Positions 10,088-18,431 of a stretch of 64,000 nucleotides of DNA are shown piece by piece. The notes below the pieces were generated by a model. That model was not told the DNA's origin. It saw only the letters and a program-made list of their open reading frames with translations, and made no database searches. The DNA comes from Vibrio astriarenae. GTDB taxonomy: Bacteria > Pseudomonadota > Gammaproteobacteria > Enterobacterales > Vibrionaceae. The translations under genes and the position numbers were made by a program. The DNA lies in contig NZ_CP047475.1 of assembly GCF_010587385.1 (NCBI RefSeq), positions 3,038,001 through 3,102,000 on the forward strand. Direction: 5' to 3'. How positions within the stretch are numbered: position 1 is the first letter of the stretch; the number at the start of each line of letters is the position of its first letter.

Positions 10088-10633
10088 CTATTGCGAGTCC
10101 TTCCAAATCGCACAGGGTTCGATCTTGGCGCGCTCTAGGCGATGTCTGTCTCGCTCAGCGTCGCGTTTCATGTCATAAGGCCCGAGAACCACACGATACC
10201 AGCTGCTTCCCTCCGTTTTACGAACCTTACTCTCTATGCCTTGGAAAGCGATATCAAGCTTGCGCGACTCCGCCTGCTCGAGAGACTTATAAGCTCCGCA
10301 CTGCATGATATAGGGAATATCTGAAACCTGGAGCTCCTTGGCTTCTACCTCAATCTGGCGATTTGGTAGAGTCTCGACGTAGTCCCACTTTTCTTCAGGC
10401 TTAGGCGGCAACACTTTCTTTGGTGTCGGCGCTGGCTTTGGCTGAGGTTTCGGCTGCACAACAACTGGCGCTTCTGGTTCTGAGTCTTGCCCCAGTAGGT
10501 ACAATCCATAGCCGAAACCGCCAAGTAGCAGGATCGCCAAAAGACCACTACGCCACGGTTTTCTTCGTGGAGTGGAGCGTTTTGTTGGCCGTTTGGTAGT
10601 TCCTCGGCCTCGTTTTACGTAATCTTTTGCCAC
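10088..10633 (-). CDS. ftsN: Cell division protein FtsN
   Basis: This 181-residue bitopic protein has a short basic cytoplasmic tail (AKDYVKRGRG, comparable with xxRDYVRR of E. coli FtsN), one membrane helix (GLLAILLLGGFGYGLYLLG), a Pro/Lys-rich periplasmic linker and a C-terminal SPOR domain (about residues 105-180, with YIMQCGAYKS and SWYRVVLGPY). FtsN triggers septal peptidoglycan synthesis, and SPOR binds denuded glycan. GTG at 10633 is chosen to match the family N-terminus; another GTG at 10663 is in frame. No strong Shine-Dalgarno is visible for either. It is shorter than the E. coli protein. Confidence 0.88.
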   Translation of the reverse strand: MAKDYVKRGRGTTKRPTKRSTPRRKPWRSGLLAILLLGGFGYGLYLLGQDSEPEAPVVVQPKPQPKPAPTPKKVLPPKPEEKWDYVETLPNRQIEVEAKELQVSDIPYIMQCGAYKSLEQAESRKLDIAFQGIESKVRKTEGSSWYRVVLGPYDMKRDAERDRHRLERAKIEPCAIWKDSQ

Positions 10634-10785
10634 AGCAAATAATATGAATAAATTGAACGACACTCAGCATGGTAAAGCAGAATGCCGTTCTAGAACAGAC
10701 TTAACCGGAAAAGGGGCTTAAAAACGGGTAACCGGTTCTGTTTCGCGCAGAATTACGATAATTCTGACGCTATCATGTCGCTTGT

Positions 10786-11793
10786 TTAGATCAATCTTGG
10801 TGGCGCAGCACTATCTCGGATCACAAGCTCAGTTTCGAGTAGACGTGAACCGGCACGAACATCATTTCCACGCAGTACTTCAAGCATCATGAGCATGGTT
10901 TGACGGCCAATTTCGTATCGCGGTTGAGCAACGGTCGTCAGCGGCGGATCACAGTAGAGTCCAAAGTCGATATTATCAAAACCAACCACCGACAAATCTT
11001 GCGGTACACGGAAACCTAAACGCTTCGCTTCTTGAATGGCACCGATCGCTTGAGTGTCACAGTGGCAGAAGATCGCCGTTGGTGGCTCTGGGTTTGATAG
11101 CAGTTTGCGGACACCCTTAACCCCACCCTCAAAGGTAAATTCGCAGTGTTCAACGTACTCTTCCTTCATCTCTAATCCGGCACGTCGTAGGGCTTGTTGA
11201 TAGCCTTGGTGGCGGAATTGACACAGAGCCGATGAGCCTGGACCTGAGATCTCAGCCACTTTCTTGTGACCCAGTTGCGTCAGGTAGTTCACTGCTTCAA
11301 ACGCAGATGTTAGGTTATCAATGTGAACGGTTGGCAACTCTAGCTCTGGCGCATACTCACACGCCATCACCATTGGTGGCAGGTTCTTCTGCTCTGATTT
11401 ACTCACATCAAAGGGTAAGTCAGAACCTAGCAACAACATACCATCCGCTTGCTTAGTGAAAACCAAGTTTACAAAAGAGGACTCACGTTTTTTCTGCTGA
11501 CCGCTATCGCCAAGTAAAACTAGGTAACCGTGCTCCATCGCCGCATCTTCAATACCGCGAATAATCTCAGAGAAATAAGGGTCGCAAATATCCGGTACTA
11601 TCGTGACGATAGTTTTAGACTCATTGCGGCGTAGGTTGCGTGCTAGAGAGTTTGGCGAATAGCCTGACTCCATCACGGCATCTTCTACCTTCTCTCGCGT
11701 AGCTGCTGATACTTTCTCTGGATTCATTAAAGCACGGGACACGGTGGCGGTTGATACGCCAGCCAACAAAGCAACATCCTTCATTGTCGCCAT
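10786..11793 (-). CDS. cytR: LacI-family regulator CytR
   Basis: This 335-residue protein starts MATMKDVALLAGVSTATVSRAL, written here only to the DNA-binding helix, followed by the hinge and a ribose-binding-like effector domain. The sequence and its position between priA and ftsN identify CytR, the cytidine-responsive repressor that acts together with CRP on nucleoside uptake and catabolism genes; in V. cholerae it also affects competence and biofilm. A CRP-like site lies 112-127 bp upstream of the start. Confidence 0.92.
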   Translation of the reverse strand: MATMKDVALLAGVSTATVSRALMNPEKVSAATREKVEDAVMESGYSPNSLARNLRRNESKTIVTIVPDICDPYFSEIIRGIEDAAMEHGYLVLLGDSGQQKKRESSFVNLVFTKQADGMLLLGSDLPFDVSKSEQKNLPPMVMACEYAPELELPTVHIDNLTSAFEAVNYLTQLGHKKVAEISGPGSSALCQFRHQGYQQALRRAGLEMKEEYVEHCEFTFEGGVKGVRKLLSNPEPPTAIFCHCDTQAIGAIQEAKRLGFRVPQDLSVVGFDNIDFGLYCDPPLTTVAQPRYEIGRQTMLMMLEVLRGNDVRAGSRLLETELVIRDSAAPPRLI

Positions 11794-11904
11794 AACATCG
11801 GTCCTCTTGGTTCAATCTTCAAATTTTTACTCCGTAGCAAACCATTAGTGTATGTATTTACGAGCGTAATGCTCCGGGGTGATTAACATTTTTTACAGTA
11901 ATTT

Positions 11905-11920
11905 AGTGATATGAATCACA
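11905..11920. promoter_or_regulatory. CRP-like operator upstream of cytR
   Basis: AGTGATATGAATCACA fits TGTGA-N6-TCACA at nine of ten positions. It lies in the 158-bp gap between priA and cytR, upstream of cytR, in agreement with known CRP control of cytR in enterobacteria. Confidence 0.55.
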
Positions 11921-11951
11921 ACAAGTTAACTCAATTAGGCGCATATCGCGA

Positions 11952-14147
11952 TTAACTGAGATCTTGAGGCTCTATATCTAAGCTCCAGCGCACCTTTTTC
12001 GCCAAGGGCAGCATATTAATCGCAGGCTTGGCACTGGAGAGCAGCCTTTGCATTTGGCTGCGTGATTGAGTCTGCAAAAGTAGCTGCCAACGATACTTGC
12101 CCGCTCGCTTCGAGAGCGGTGCTGGTGTTGGGCCAAGCACAACATCACTCTGAGAAAACAACGGATGTGCCTCTAGGGTGTGGCGTACTTGACGCAGAAA
12201 CTGTTCCACCATTTGGTTGTCATTCGCCTCAGCTTTAAACAGCGTCAGAAAACTAAAAGGGGGTAATTGCGCCATCTTGCGCTCTTGCAGTGCCGTGTCT
12301 GCAAACTGCCCGTAGCCTTGAGTGAGCAAAGCTTGCAGCAAGGTATGCTCTGGATGGTGTGTTTGCAGTATGACCTCACCGCGCTTGCTAGCACGACCTG
12401 CGCGGCCTGCCACCTGAATAAACAGCTGCGCGAGGCGCTCTGACGCGCGGAAGTCACTGCTGTATAACGAACCATCCACATCAAGCAGTGCCACCAGCGT
12501 CACATTCGGAAAGTGGTGGCCCTTAGCTAGCATCTGAGTACCAATTAAGATCTGGTGCTCATTGTTACGAATAGACTCTAACGCTTCTTCTAAGCTGCCC
12601 TTGCGACGAGTGCTATCTCTATCAATGCGAATCGCACTATAGTCGGGGAATAAACTGTTGAGCTGCGCTTCAAGCTGCTCCGTCCCTACCCCAACCGTCA
12701 CGAGGTGCGTACTGCCACAGCCATGGCACTGATGAATCACCGGGCGCTGAGAGCCACAATGGTGACAGCGGATCTCATTGCTGTTCTGATGATAGGTGTA
12801 ATAAGCCTCACAGCGCTGACATTCGGCAATCCAGCCACACTCATGGCACATCAAAGCCGGTGAGAAGCCACGGCGATTGAGAAACAACAACACCTGATTC
12901 CCAGCCTCAAGGTGCTTACGCATTTCTGCAATCAGTGGCGCTGATAAACCACCTTCAAGGTAAAGCCCTTTGATATCAAGTACTTTATTTGTTGTTGGCT
13001 TAGCTGCACCAGCTCGCTGCGTCAAATGCAAGTGGCTATATTTACCAGAGCGCGCATTGTGTAGTGTTTCCAATGCTGGTGTCGCCGAGCCCAAAACGAT
13101 AGGAATCGCTTCTTTATTTGCGCGCATGATCGCAACATCACGCGCATGGTAGCGCAAACTATCTTGCTGCTTATAAGAGCTGTCGTGCTCCTCATCCACA
13201 ATGATGATGCCCAGATCAGCAAATGGCGTCAGAAGCGCAGAGCGTGTTCCAATAACAATGCCACAGGCTCTATCTCGCGCCGCCAGCCAGGCATTCAAAC
13301 GCTCAGTTTCGTTAAGATTAGAATGCACAACTGTGACAGACACATTAAAGCGTGACGCAAAACGCTCAATGGTTTGTGGGGTCAGACCAATCTCGGGTAC
13401 CAACACCAGCGCTTGTTGACCACGCTCCAGTACCGGTTTAATCAAGTTGAGGTAAACCTCAGTTTTACCCGAACCTGTGACCCCCTCAAGTAAAAAGCAG
13501 CCGTAGCCCTGCCGATTATTGACGCTGGCAATGGCAACCGCCTGCTCTTCATTGAGCTTAGGCTTATCGACATCACGCTCCACTTGCTTGCCCCAAGGCT
13601 GAATTTTTGGCAAACGCGATTGGGCTTCTATCCAAGCTTTTTCTTCTAACGCCTTGATAACCGAAGGAGAGATACCTTCATCGCCCAGGGCCTCCCGAGT
13701 CAGTCCACCTTGTTCCAATAGCTTCAACGCGTGCGCCTGCTTTTTCGCACGGCTAAAGCCAGCCATTAACTGAGAACGACCCTCTTCGGTCAAATACCAT
13801 TCAACAATCGCTTCAACTTGCGCTGGCTTGCCTTTCTTTAACGCACTTGGCATCGCATTTGCCAACGTATCGCCAAGTGGATACTGATAAAACTGGCTGC
13901 ACCAATTTAGCAACTGAAATAGCGATTCAGGCCAAAGTGGCTCATGGTCGAGCACCTCTTTTACCGACTTCAACTTATCGAACTCTGACTCACTAGCAAA
14001 GCCCGTCACAATACCGATCAGAGTCTTTGGTCCAAAGGGCACAGCAACACGCCCGCCAATCACCGGAAAAAGGTGAGCAGGAATCAAATAATCAAACGAT
14101 CTGTCTAATGGTACGGGTAAGGATACCCGAGCAATGGTTGGGCGCAT
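11952..14147 (-). CDS. priA: Primosomal protein N' (PriA helicase)
   Basis: This 731-residue protein restarts stalled replication forks by recognising fork structures and loading the primosome. The N-terminal DNA-binding domain begins MRPTIARVSLPVPLDRSFDYL, split here by its key residues. The superfamily 2 helicase motifs are GVTGSGKTEVYL (Walker A) and DEEH. The zinc-binding cysteines lie in CHECGWIAECQRC and CHHCG...CHGCG. ATG at 14147 is the family start; the frame stays open upstream but does not match the family. It is divergent from rpmE. Confidence 0.96.
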   Translation of the reverse strand: MRPTIARVSLPVPLDRSFDYLIPAHLFPVIGGRVAVPFGPKTLIGIVTGFASESEFDKLKSVKEVLDHEPLWPESLFQLLNWCSQFYQYPLGDTLANAMPSALKKGKPAQVEAIVEWYLTEEGRSQLMAGFSRAKKQAHALKLLEQGGLTREALGDEGISPSVIKALEEKAWIEAQSRLPKIQPWGKQVERDVDKPKLNEEQAVAIASVNNRQGYGCFLLEGVTGSGKTEVYLNLIKPVLERGQQALVLVPEIGLTPQTIERFASRFNVSVTVVHSNLNETERLNAWLAARDRACGIVIGTRSALLTPFADLGIIIVDEEHDSSYKQQDSLRYHARDVAIMRANKEAIPIVLGSATPALETLHNARSGKYSHLHLTQRAGAAKPTTNKVLDIKGLYLEGGLSAPLIAEMRKHLEAGNQVLLFLNRRGFSPALMCHECGWIAECQRCEAYYTYHQNSNEIRCHHCGSQRPVIHQCHGCGSTHLVTVGVGTEQLEAQLNSLFPDYSAIRIDRDSTRRKGSLEEALESIRNNEHQILIGTQMLAKGHHFPNVTLVALLDVDGSLYSSDFRASERLAQLFIQVAGRAGRASKRGEVILQTHHPEHTLLQALLTQGYGQFADTALQERKMAQLPPFSFLTLFKAEANDNQMVEQFLRQVRHTLEAHPLFSQSDVVLGPTPAPLSKRAGKYRWQLLLQTQSRSQMQRLLSSAKPAINMLPLAKKVRWSLDIEPQDLS

Positions 14148-14423
14148 GTAATGACTGAAAACGATTGCGGAAGCGCCATAGTATACGCAAAAGCCCTCCA
14201 ATCCAATGATTGAGCACAAGGCTGATTAAAAAAGTGGCGAATAATTTGCCAAATTGGTTGATCCTAGCTACAGCTTTCTTTACTATATCGCGCCTTAGCT
14301 GTATGGCTCACTTCTTGTTCAACGACAGAATAAGCGGTATAGCAAGAAAAACGTTTTTTTTAAATTACGTGTGGTGTCCAGCGCAGAGTTGGATAGCGAC
14401 ACGGCCCAATTGAGGTTATCCCT

Positions 14424-14642
14424 ATGAAAACTGGTATCCACCCAGAATACAAAGCTGTAAAAGCAACTTGTTCTTGCGGCAACTCTTTTGAGTTCAACTC
14501 AACTCTAACTAAAGAATCTATCCACCTAGACGTGTGTGACAAATGTCACCCATTCTACACTGGTAAGCAGCGTATCGTTGATACAGGCGGCCGTGTAGAT
14601 CGCTTCAACAAGCGTTTCGGTGCTCTTTCTTCTAAGAAGTAA
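14424..14642 (+). CDS. rpmE: 50S ribosomal protein L31, zinc-binding form
   Basis: This 72-residue L31 opens with [10 protein letters not shown]. It has the zinc ligands C16-x-C18 and CDKC ([13 protein letters not shown]), which mark the C+ type as opposed to the zinc-free paralogue RpmE2. GAGG lies 8 bp upstream of the ATG. The 276-bp gap to priA presumably holds divergent promoters; enterobacterial rpmE leaders take part in autogenous control, but I could not show this here. Confidence 0.97.
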   Translation: MKTGIHPEYKAVKATCSCGNSFEFNSTLTKESIHLDVCDKCHPFYTGKQRIVDTGGRVDRFNKRFGALSSKK

Positions 14643-14662
14643 TTCTTCTGAAGTGAGTAAAA

Positions 14663-14688
14663 AAAGGACGTCATCGACGTCCTTTTTT
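14663..14688. terminator. Terminator after rpmE
   Basis: AAAGGACGT-catcg-ACGTCCTTT with T6 on the plus strand and an A run on the other side, 21 bp after the rpmE stop. It is a strong intrinsic terminator that could work in both directions. Confidence 0.9.
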
Positions 14689-14909
14689 AATGCCCAAAAT
14701 TCCCCAGCCAATAATCATTATTTTCCTCTCGCGTGCAACACCCCAAACGCGTGCGACAACCCTCTCTAAGCATCATTAAGCAATACTGGTCTGATATGCA
14801 GACTTTTATTCTGTGAATTTACCTTAGTTCACAATTTAGCCTAGGTTTATGATCCAGCTTCCACTAAAATATTGCTCTGTCTCACATACATGGATTAATA
14901 GCAGCTCAC

Positions 14910-16193
14910 ATGCCTAACGATAAAAACGACGCTACTCCACTTTCTGCTGAAGAACAATTTCGCCAGCAAGCTCTCGACTATCATGCTCAACCGACCGCAG
15001 GTAAAATTGCAGTTTCACTCACCAAACCTGCTGATTCAGCAAAAGATTTGGCGCTCGCATACAGCCCAGGCGTGGCAGAGCCAGTACGTGAAATCGCCCT
15101 CAATGCCGACAACGTTTACAAATACACTTCTAAAGGCAACATGGTTGCGGTTATCTCAAATGGTACGGCAATCCTGGGTCTAGGTAACCTTGGTCCAATG
15201 GCCTCTAAGCCAGTAATGGAAGGTAAAGCTCTATTGTTCAAACGTTTTGCTGGTCTTGATTCTATCGATATCGAAGTCAAACACCGCACAATTGACGAGT
15301 TCGTTGATACGGTTGCCAACATTGCAGACACCTTTGGCGGTATCAACCTTGAAGACATTAAAGCACCTGACTGTTTCGAGATTGAAAAACGCCTGATTGA
15401 GCGTTGTGACGTGCCTGTTTTCCACGACGACCAACACGGCACCGCGATTGTTACCGCTGCAGGCATGCTTAACGCGATTGAGCTCCAAGGCAAAAAACTT
15501 GAAGAGTCGACCATTGTTTGTCTGGGCGCGGGCGCTGCTGCCGTGGCTTGTATGGAACTGCTTATCAAGTGTGGTGCAATGCGTGAGAAGATCTACATGC
15601 TTGACCGCAAAGGCGTTATCCACACTCGCCGCGATGACCTAAACGAATACAAGCAACTGTTCGCGAACAACACCGACAAGCGCACACTCGAAGATGTGAT
15701 CTGCGGTGCTGACCTGTTCCTTGGTGTATCAGGCCCTAACCTTCTGCCACCAGAAGCCCTAAAACTAATGGCTGATAAGCCTGTGGTATTTGCCTGCTCA
15801 AACCCAGATCCAGAAATCAAGCCAGAGCTTGCTCACGAAGTGCGCGATGATTTGATCATGGGTACCGGTCGCTCTGATTACCCGAACCAGGTCAACAATG
15901 TGCTGTGTTTCCCATTCATCTTCCGCGGCGCTCTGGACGTTCGTGCAAGTGAAATCAATGATGAGATGAAGCTAGCGGCAGTAGAGGCCATTCGCCAACT
16001 AGCCAAAGAGCCAGTTCCGGCTGATGTACTGCAAGCCGCTGGCGTTGATACGCTAGAGTTTGGCAAAGACTACATCATCCCAAAACCAATGGATGCTCGT
16101 CTACTTCCTCGCGTTGCGAGAGCGGTTGCACAAGCGGCCGTTGATTCAGGTGTCGCTCGCATTGAGATGCCTGAAGGCTACATGCAAGACTAA
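14910..16193 (+). CDS. NADP-dependent malic enzyme, short form
   Basis: This 427-residue enzyme oxidatively decarboxylates malate to pyruvate. It has the MaeB-type catalytic part: YSPGVAEP, the SNGTAILGLGNLG region, EDIKAPDCFEIE, VFHDDQHGTAIV and the dinucleotide site VCLGAGAAAVACMELL. It lacks the C-terminal phosphotransacetylase-like domain of E. coli MaeB (about 760 residues). It stands alone, between rpmE and the kinase-sigma locus, with a hairpin 18 bp after its stop. Confidence 0.93.
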   Translation: MPNDKNDATPLSAEEQFRQQALDYHAQPTAGKIAVSLTKPADSAKDLALAYSPGVAEPVREIALNADNVYKYTSKGNMVAVISNGTAILGLGNLGPMASKPVMEGKALLFKRFAGLDSIDIEVKHRTIDEFVDTVANIADTFGGINLEDIKAPDCFEIEKRLIERCDVPVFHDDQHGTAIVTAAGMLNAIELQGKKLEESTIVCLGAGAAAVACMELLIKCGAMREKIYMLDRKGVIHTRRDDLNEYKQLFANNTDKRTLEDVICGADLFLGVSGPNLLPPEALKLMADKPVVFACSNPDPEIKPELAHEVRDDLIMGTGRSDYPNQVNNVLCFPFIFRGALDVRASEINDEMKLAAVEAIRQLAKEPVPADVLQAAGVDTLEFGKDYIIPKPMDARLLPRVARAVAQAAVDSGVARIEMPEGYMQD

Positions 16194-16210
16194 GAACAGT
16201 CCTCAAAAAA

Positions 16211-16237
16211 ATGCCAGTGAAATACATTCACTGGCAT
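16211..16237. terminator. Hairpin after the malic enzyme gene
   Basis: ATGCCAGTGAA-ataca-TTCACTGGCAT is a perfect 11-bp stem preceded by A7 on the plus strand but followed by ATCCATT, not a T tract. It would be a canonical terminator only for minus-strand transcripts; for the malic enzyme it is at best a weak one. Confidence 0.5.
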
Positions 16238-16307
16238 TATCCATTTAGTAGCATATATTTTTGTGTCAAATTGTTTCAGTCCATTTTACTCATTAACTAG
16301 AGTCGTT

Positions 16308-16318
16308 ACACTCATCTA
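16308..16318 (+). promoter_or_regulatory. 11-bp motif shared with the TraF-like gene promoter
   Basis: ACACTCATCTA lies 26-36 bp upstream of the kinase start codon and is identical to the sequence at 18329-18339 upstream of the TraF-like outer-membrane gene. Similarity extends to the left (AGAG-TCGTT here, AAAGATGTG there). Its position fits a -35-like or activator element. It is a candidate recognition sequence for the ECF sigma factor of this locus; that is inference. Confidence 0.45.
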
Positions 16319-16343
16319 GGTCGAGTTAACCGTATAGCGACCA

Positions 16344-17654
16344 GTGATATTTTCCGCATCCCAAACCCAACTATTTTACTCTCTCATTGATCAACCTAGC
16401 CACATTCAGCGAAAGACGCTCGAGCGGCTTGCACAACTTAATCCAGAGCAACACCAACTCATTCAGTCTATGTTGGATTCGGATCAACAGCACCATATAA
16501 CTGAACTGCTGCAACACGAAGCTGCGCAAACCTGCTACCATCCAGAAAATTTAGTGGGTAAACGTATTGAAAAATATAGGATTACACAGCGTTTAGGACA
16601 AGGTGGGTTTGGCCAGGTCTATCTCGCCCATCGAGATAATCAAACCTTTGAGCAGGCTGTTGCTATCAAGGTTTTTGAACCATGGGTATGTAAAGTGCTT
16701 AGCCAATCTCCGATGTCGGCTAAACCCTTTCAAGAAGCGCATCTGCTTGCACGACTAAATCACCCTAATATTGCCAAAGTATTCGATGGGGGCTTCGAAT
16801 TATTCAATGGCCAAAATACTATCTATATTGTGTTGGAATATATAGAGGGCACCACTTTAGATAAATTTGTACAAACAAATGCACTTACACGTAACGAATG
16901 CTTGGATATTGCAATTCAAGTTTGCCAGGCACTAGAGCATGCGCATTATCATCAAATATTGCATGCCGATATAAAACCAAGCAACATCATTATCACACCT
17001 GAAGGTAAGGTGAAGCTCATCGACTTCAACATCGTGCATCACCTACATCAATATAGGGACTCAAATACACTTTCAGCCTGTAGTCGACAGTTTGCCAGTC
17101 CTGAGCAGGTCGCTGGGCAGCCAATAGATCTCAAAAGTGACATTTATTCATTAGGCAAAGTGATAGAGCATCTTTGTGCTCACCTTCCTCACCGTGAGGA
17201 TATCGATCAGGTCATTCAACTTGCAACTGCGTTGGAGAGTAGCCAGCGCTACTCGTCTGCGACTAAATTACTTACAGATATAGAAAACGTTCGTAATTTA
17301 AGGCCTATTGCTTCAAGGTGTCACGACAAACGCTATCGCTTTTGTAAAGCAATTCAACGGCATCCTATCTCTGGATGCCTTGCTCTCTGTTTGGCTGTCG
17401 CATTCTTTTTGCTCACGCTAGCAATTGCTGATAAACGGCAACAAACGAAATGGGAAGAGAGAATGGTTACAGAAATCACTTATCAACTCAAACAGTCGCT
17501 TTATGACAAATCACTACACGAAGAGCCCATAACCCACGATGTATTGACGCACTTTTATGAGCGAGTGAATGGTAGCAACGTGATACCCAAAAGAATCCAA
17601 CAGGCAGTAATGGACAAAGTTCTGCAACCATACTCGCAAGAAGAGCATCAATAA
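16344..17654 (+). CDS. Transmembrane Ser/Thr protein kinase of the ECF-sigma-linked (PknT-like) type
   Basis: The 436 residues comprise an N-terminal helical segment (1-70), a Hanks-type kinase domain (about 75-320), one membrane helix (about 344-362) and a short outer domain of about 70 residues. Visible motifs are the P-loop LGQGGFG (84-90), VAIK (Lys109), αC Glu131, HADIKPSN (Asp209, Asn214; a non-RD form), DFN at 227-229 in place of DFG, ASPEQ (251-255) and SDIYSLG (Asp266). The start is GTG at 16344; an in-frame stop lies 7 bp upstream and no Shine-Dalgarno is evident. The stop overlaps the sigma-factor start (TAATG). The likely job is to sense an envelope signal and phosphorylate the sigma factor, as PknT does for EcfP in V. 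parahaemolyticus. Confidence 0.85.
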   Translation: MIFSASQTQLFYSLIDQPSHIQRKTLERLAQLNPEQHQLIQSMLDSDQQHHITELLQHEAAQTCYHPENLVGKRIEKYRITQRLGQGGFGQVYLAHRDNQTFEQAVAIKVFEPWVCKVLSQSPMSAKPFQEAHLLARLNHPNIAKVFDGGFELFNGQNTIYIVLEYIEGTTLDKFVQTNALTRNECLDIAIQVCQALEHAHYHQILHADIKPSNIIITPEGKVKLIDFNIVHHLHQYRDSNTLSACSRQFASPEQVAGQPIDLKSDIYSLGKVIEHLCAHLPHREDIDQVIQLATALESSQRYSSATKLLTDIENVRNLRPIASRCHDKRYRFCKAIQRHPISGCLALCLAVAFFLLTLAIADKRQQTKWEERMVTEITYQLKQSLYDKSLHEEPITHDVLTHFYERVNGSNVIPKRIQQAVMDKVLQPYSQEEHQ

Positions 17655-18241
17655 TGACTGACCAAGTTAATACACAACTTTTCCAGCAATACTTGCTGGG
17701 TAATAAAACAGCGGAAGCCAAGCTGTATAGCTTGGCTTATACGCGTTTAAAAGATATCGCTCACGCTACACGAGCACAATCCGCTCAACGTCATGGTGAA
17801 GGGAATAAGGTTCTATCAGATAGTATTAGTGCTACAACTGCACTTGTGCATGATGCTTACGTAAAACTCAATCATCTATCAAAAGATAGTCTCAACACAC
17901 AACGTGATTTTTACTTATTGGCAGCGAAAGCCATGCAGCAAATTTTAATCGATAATTCACGAGCCCTAGCAGCGCAAAAGCGACAACCATTACAGGAGCC
18001 CAAACCGCAATCATCAGCAACAGTCAGTGAAATGGTAGGCTTGGTCAGTTTTGAAAAGGCACTCGATAGATTTTCGGCGCGTTATCCTCGCCAATCTGAT
18101 GCTCTAAAGCTCAAATACTATATCGGCCTAACTATCTCAGAAATAAGCCTATTACTTGGTTGCAGTGACAGCTTGGTTGAAAAAGATATACGTTTTTCGC
18201 GCGCGTGGCTGCAATCTCGCCTGTCAGCACAACTTTATTAA
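17654..18241 (+). CDS. ECF sigma factor, EcfP-like (ECF43-type)
   Basis: This 195-residue sigma-70-family protein has region 2 (about residues 8-75) and region 4 (about 135-190, with LTISEISLLLGCSDSLVEKD as helix-turn-helix). Region 2.2 reads SISATTALVHDAYVKL: Thr61-Thr62 stand where most ECF sigmas have the acidic DAED-type residues that bind the RNA polymerase beta' coiled coil. In EcfP of V. parahaemolyticus a Thr at about this place is phosphorylated by its partner kinase to supply the missing charge. No anti-sigma gene is adjacent; the upstream overlapping gene is a membrane kinase. It is followed by a GGAAAAC/GTTTTCC hairpin at 18253. Confidence 0.82.
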   Translation: MTDQVNTQLFQQYLLGNKTAEAKLYSLAYTRLKDIAHATRAQSAQRHGEGNKVLSDSISATTALVHDAYVKLNHLSKDSLNTQRDFYLLAAKAMQQILIDNSRALAAQKRQPLQEPKPQSSATVSEMVGLVSFEKALDRFSARYPRQSDALKLKYYIGLTISEISLLLGCSDSLVEKDIRFSRAWLQSRLSAQLY

Positions 18242-18328
18242 AAAGAATTTACGGAAAACCCTAACGTTTTCCGTGCCTTGCTTGGTTCTTATTTGAGCGG
18301 TAAAACACTTATCGCTCACAAAGATGTG

Positions 18329-18339
18329 ACACTCATCTA
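18329..18339 (+). promoter_or_regulatory. Second copy of the shared 11-bp motif
   Basis: ACACTCATCTA, preceded by AAAGATGTG, lies 92 bp upstream of the TraF-like outer-membrane gene and 88 bp after the sigma-factor stop. It is identical to 16308-16318. GTGACA followed by a spacer of about 17-20 bp could form an ECF-type promoter, but no certain -10 is visible. Confidence 0.45.
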
Positions 18340-18431
18340 AAAAACACACCCTCTCATATGTGTTTTACGCATTAGTTATAACTAGATGCGATGAGATGAC
18401 AACAATAATTCGAATCAAGCAGGATCGAAAA

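Noticed and set aside
16211..16237. Strong terminator for the malic enzyme gene
   Set aside because: The stem is perfect but no T tract follows on the plus strand; only minus-strand termination would be canonical, so it is listed with moderate confidence only.
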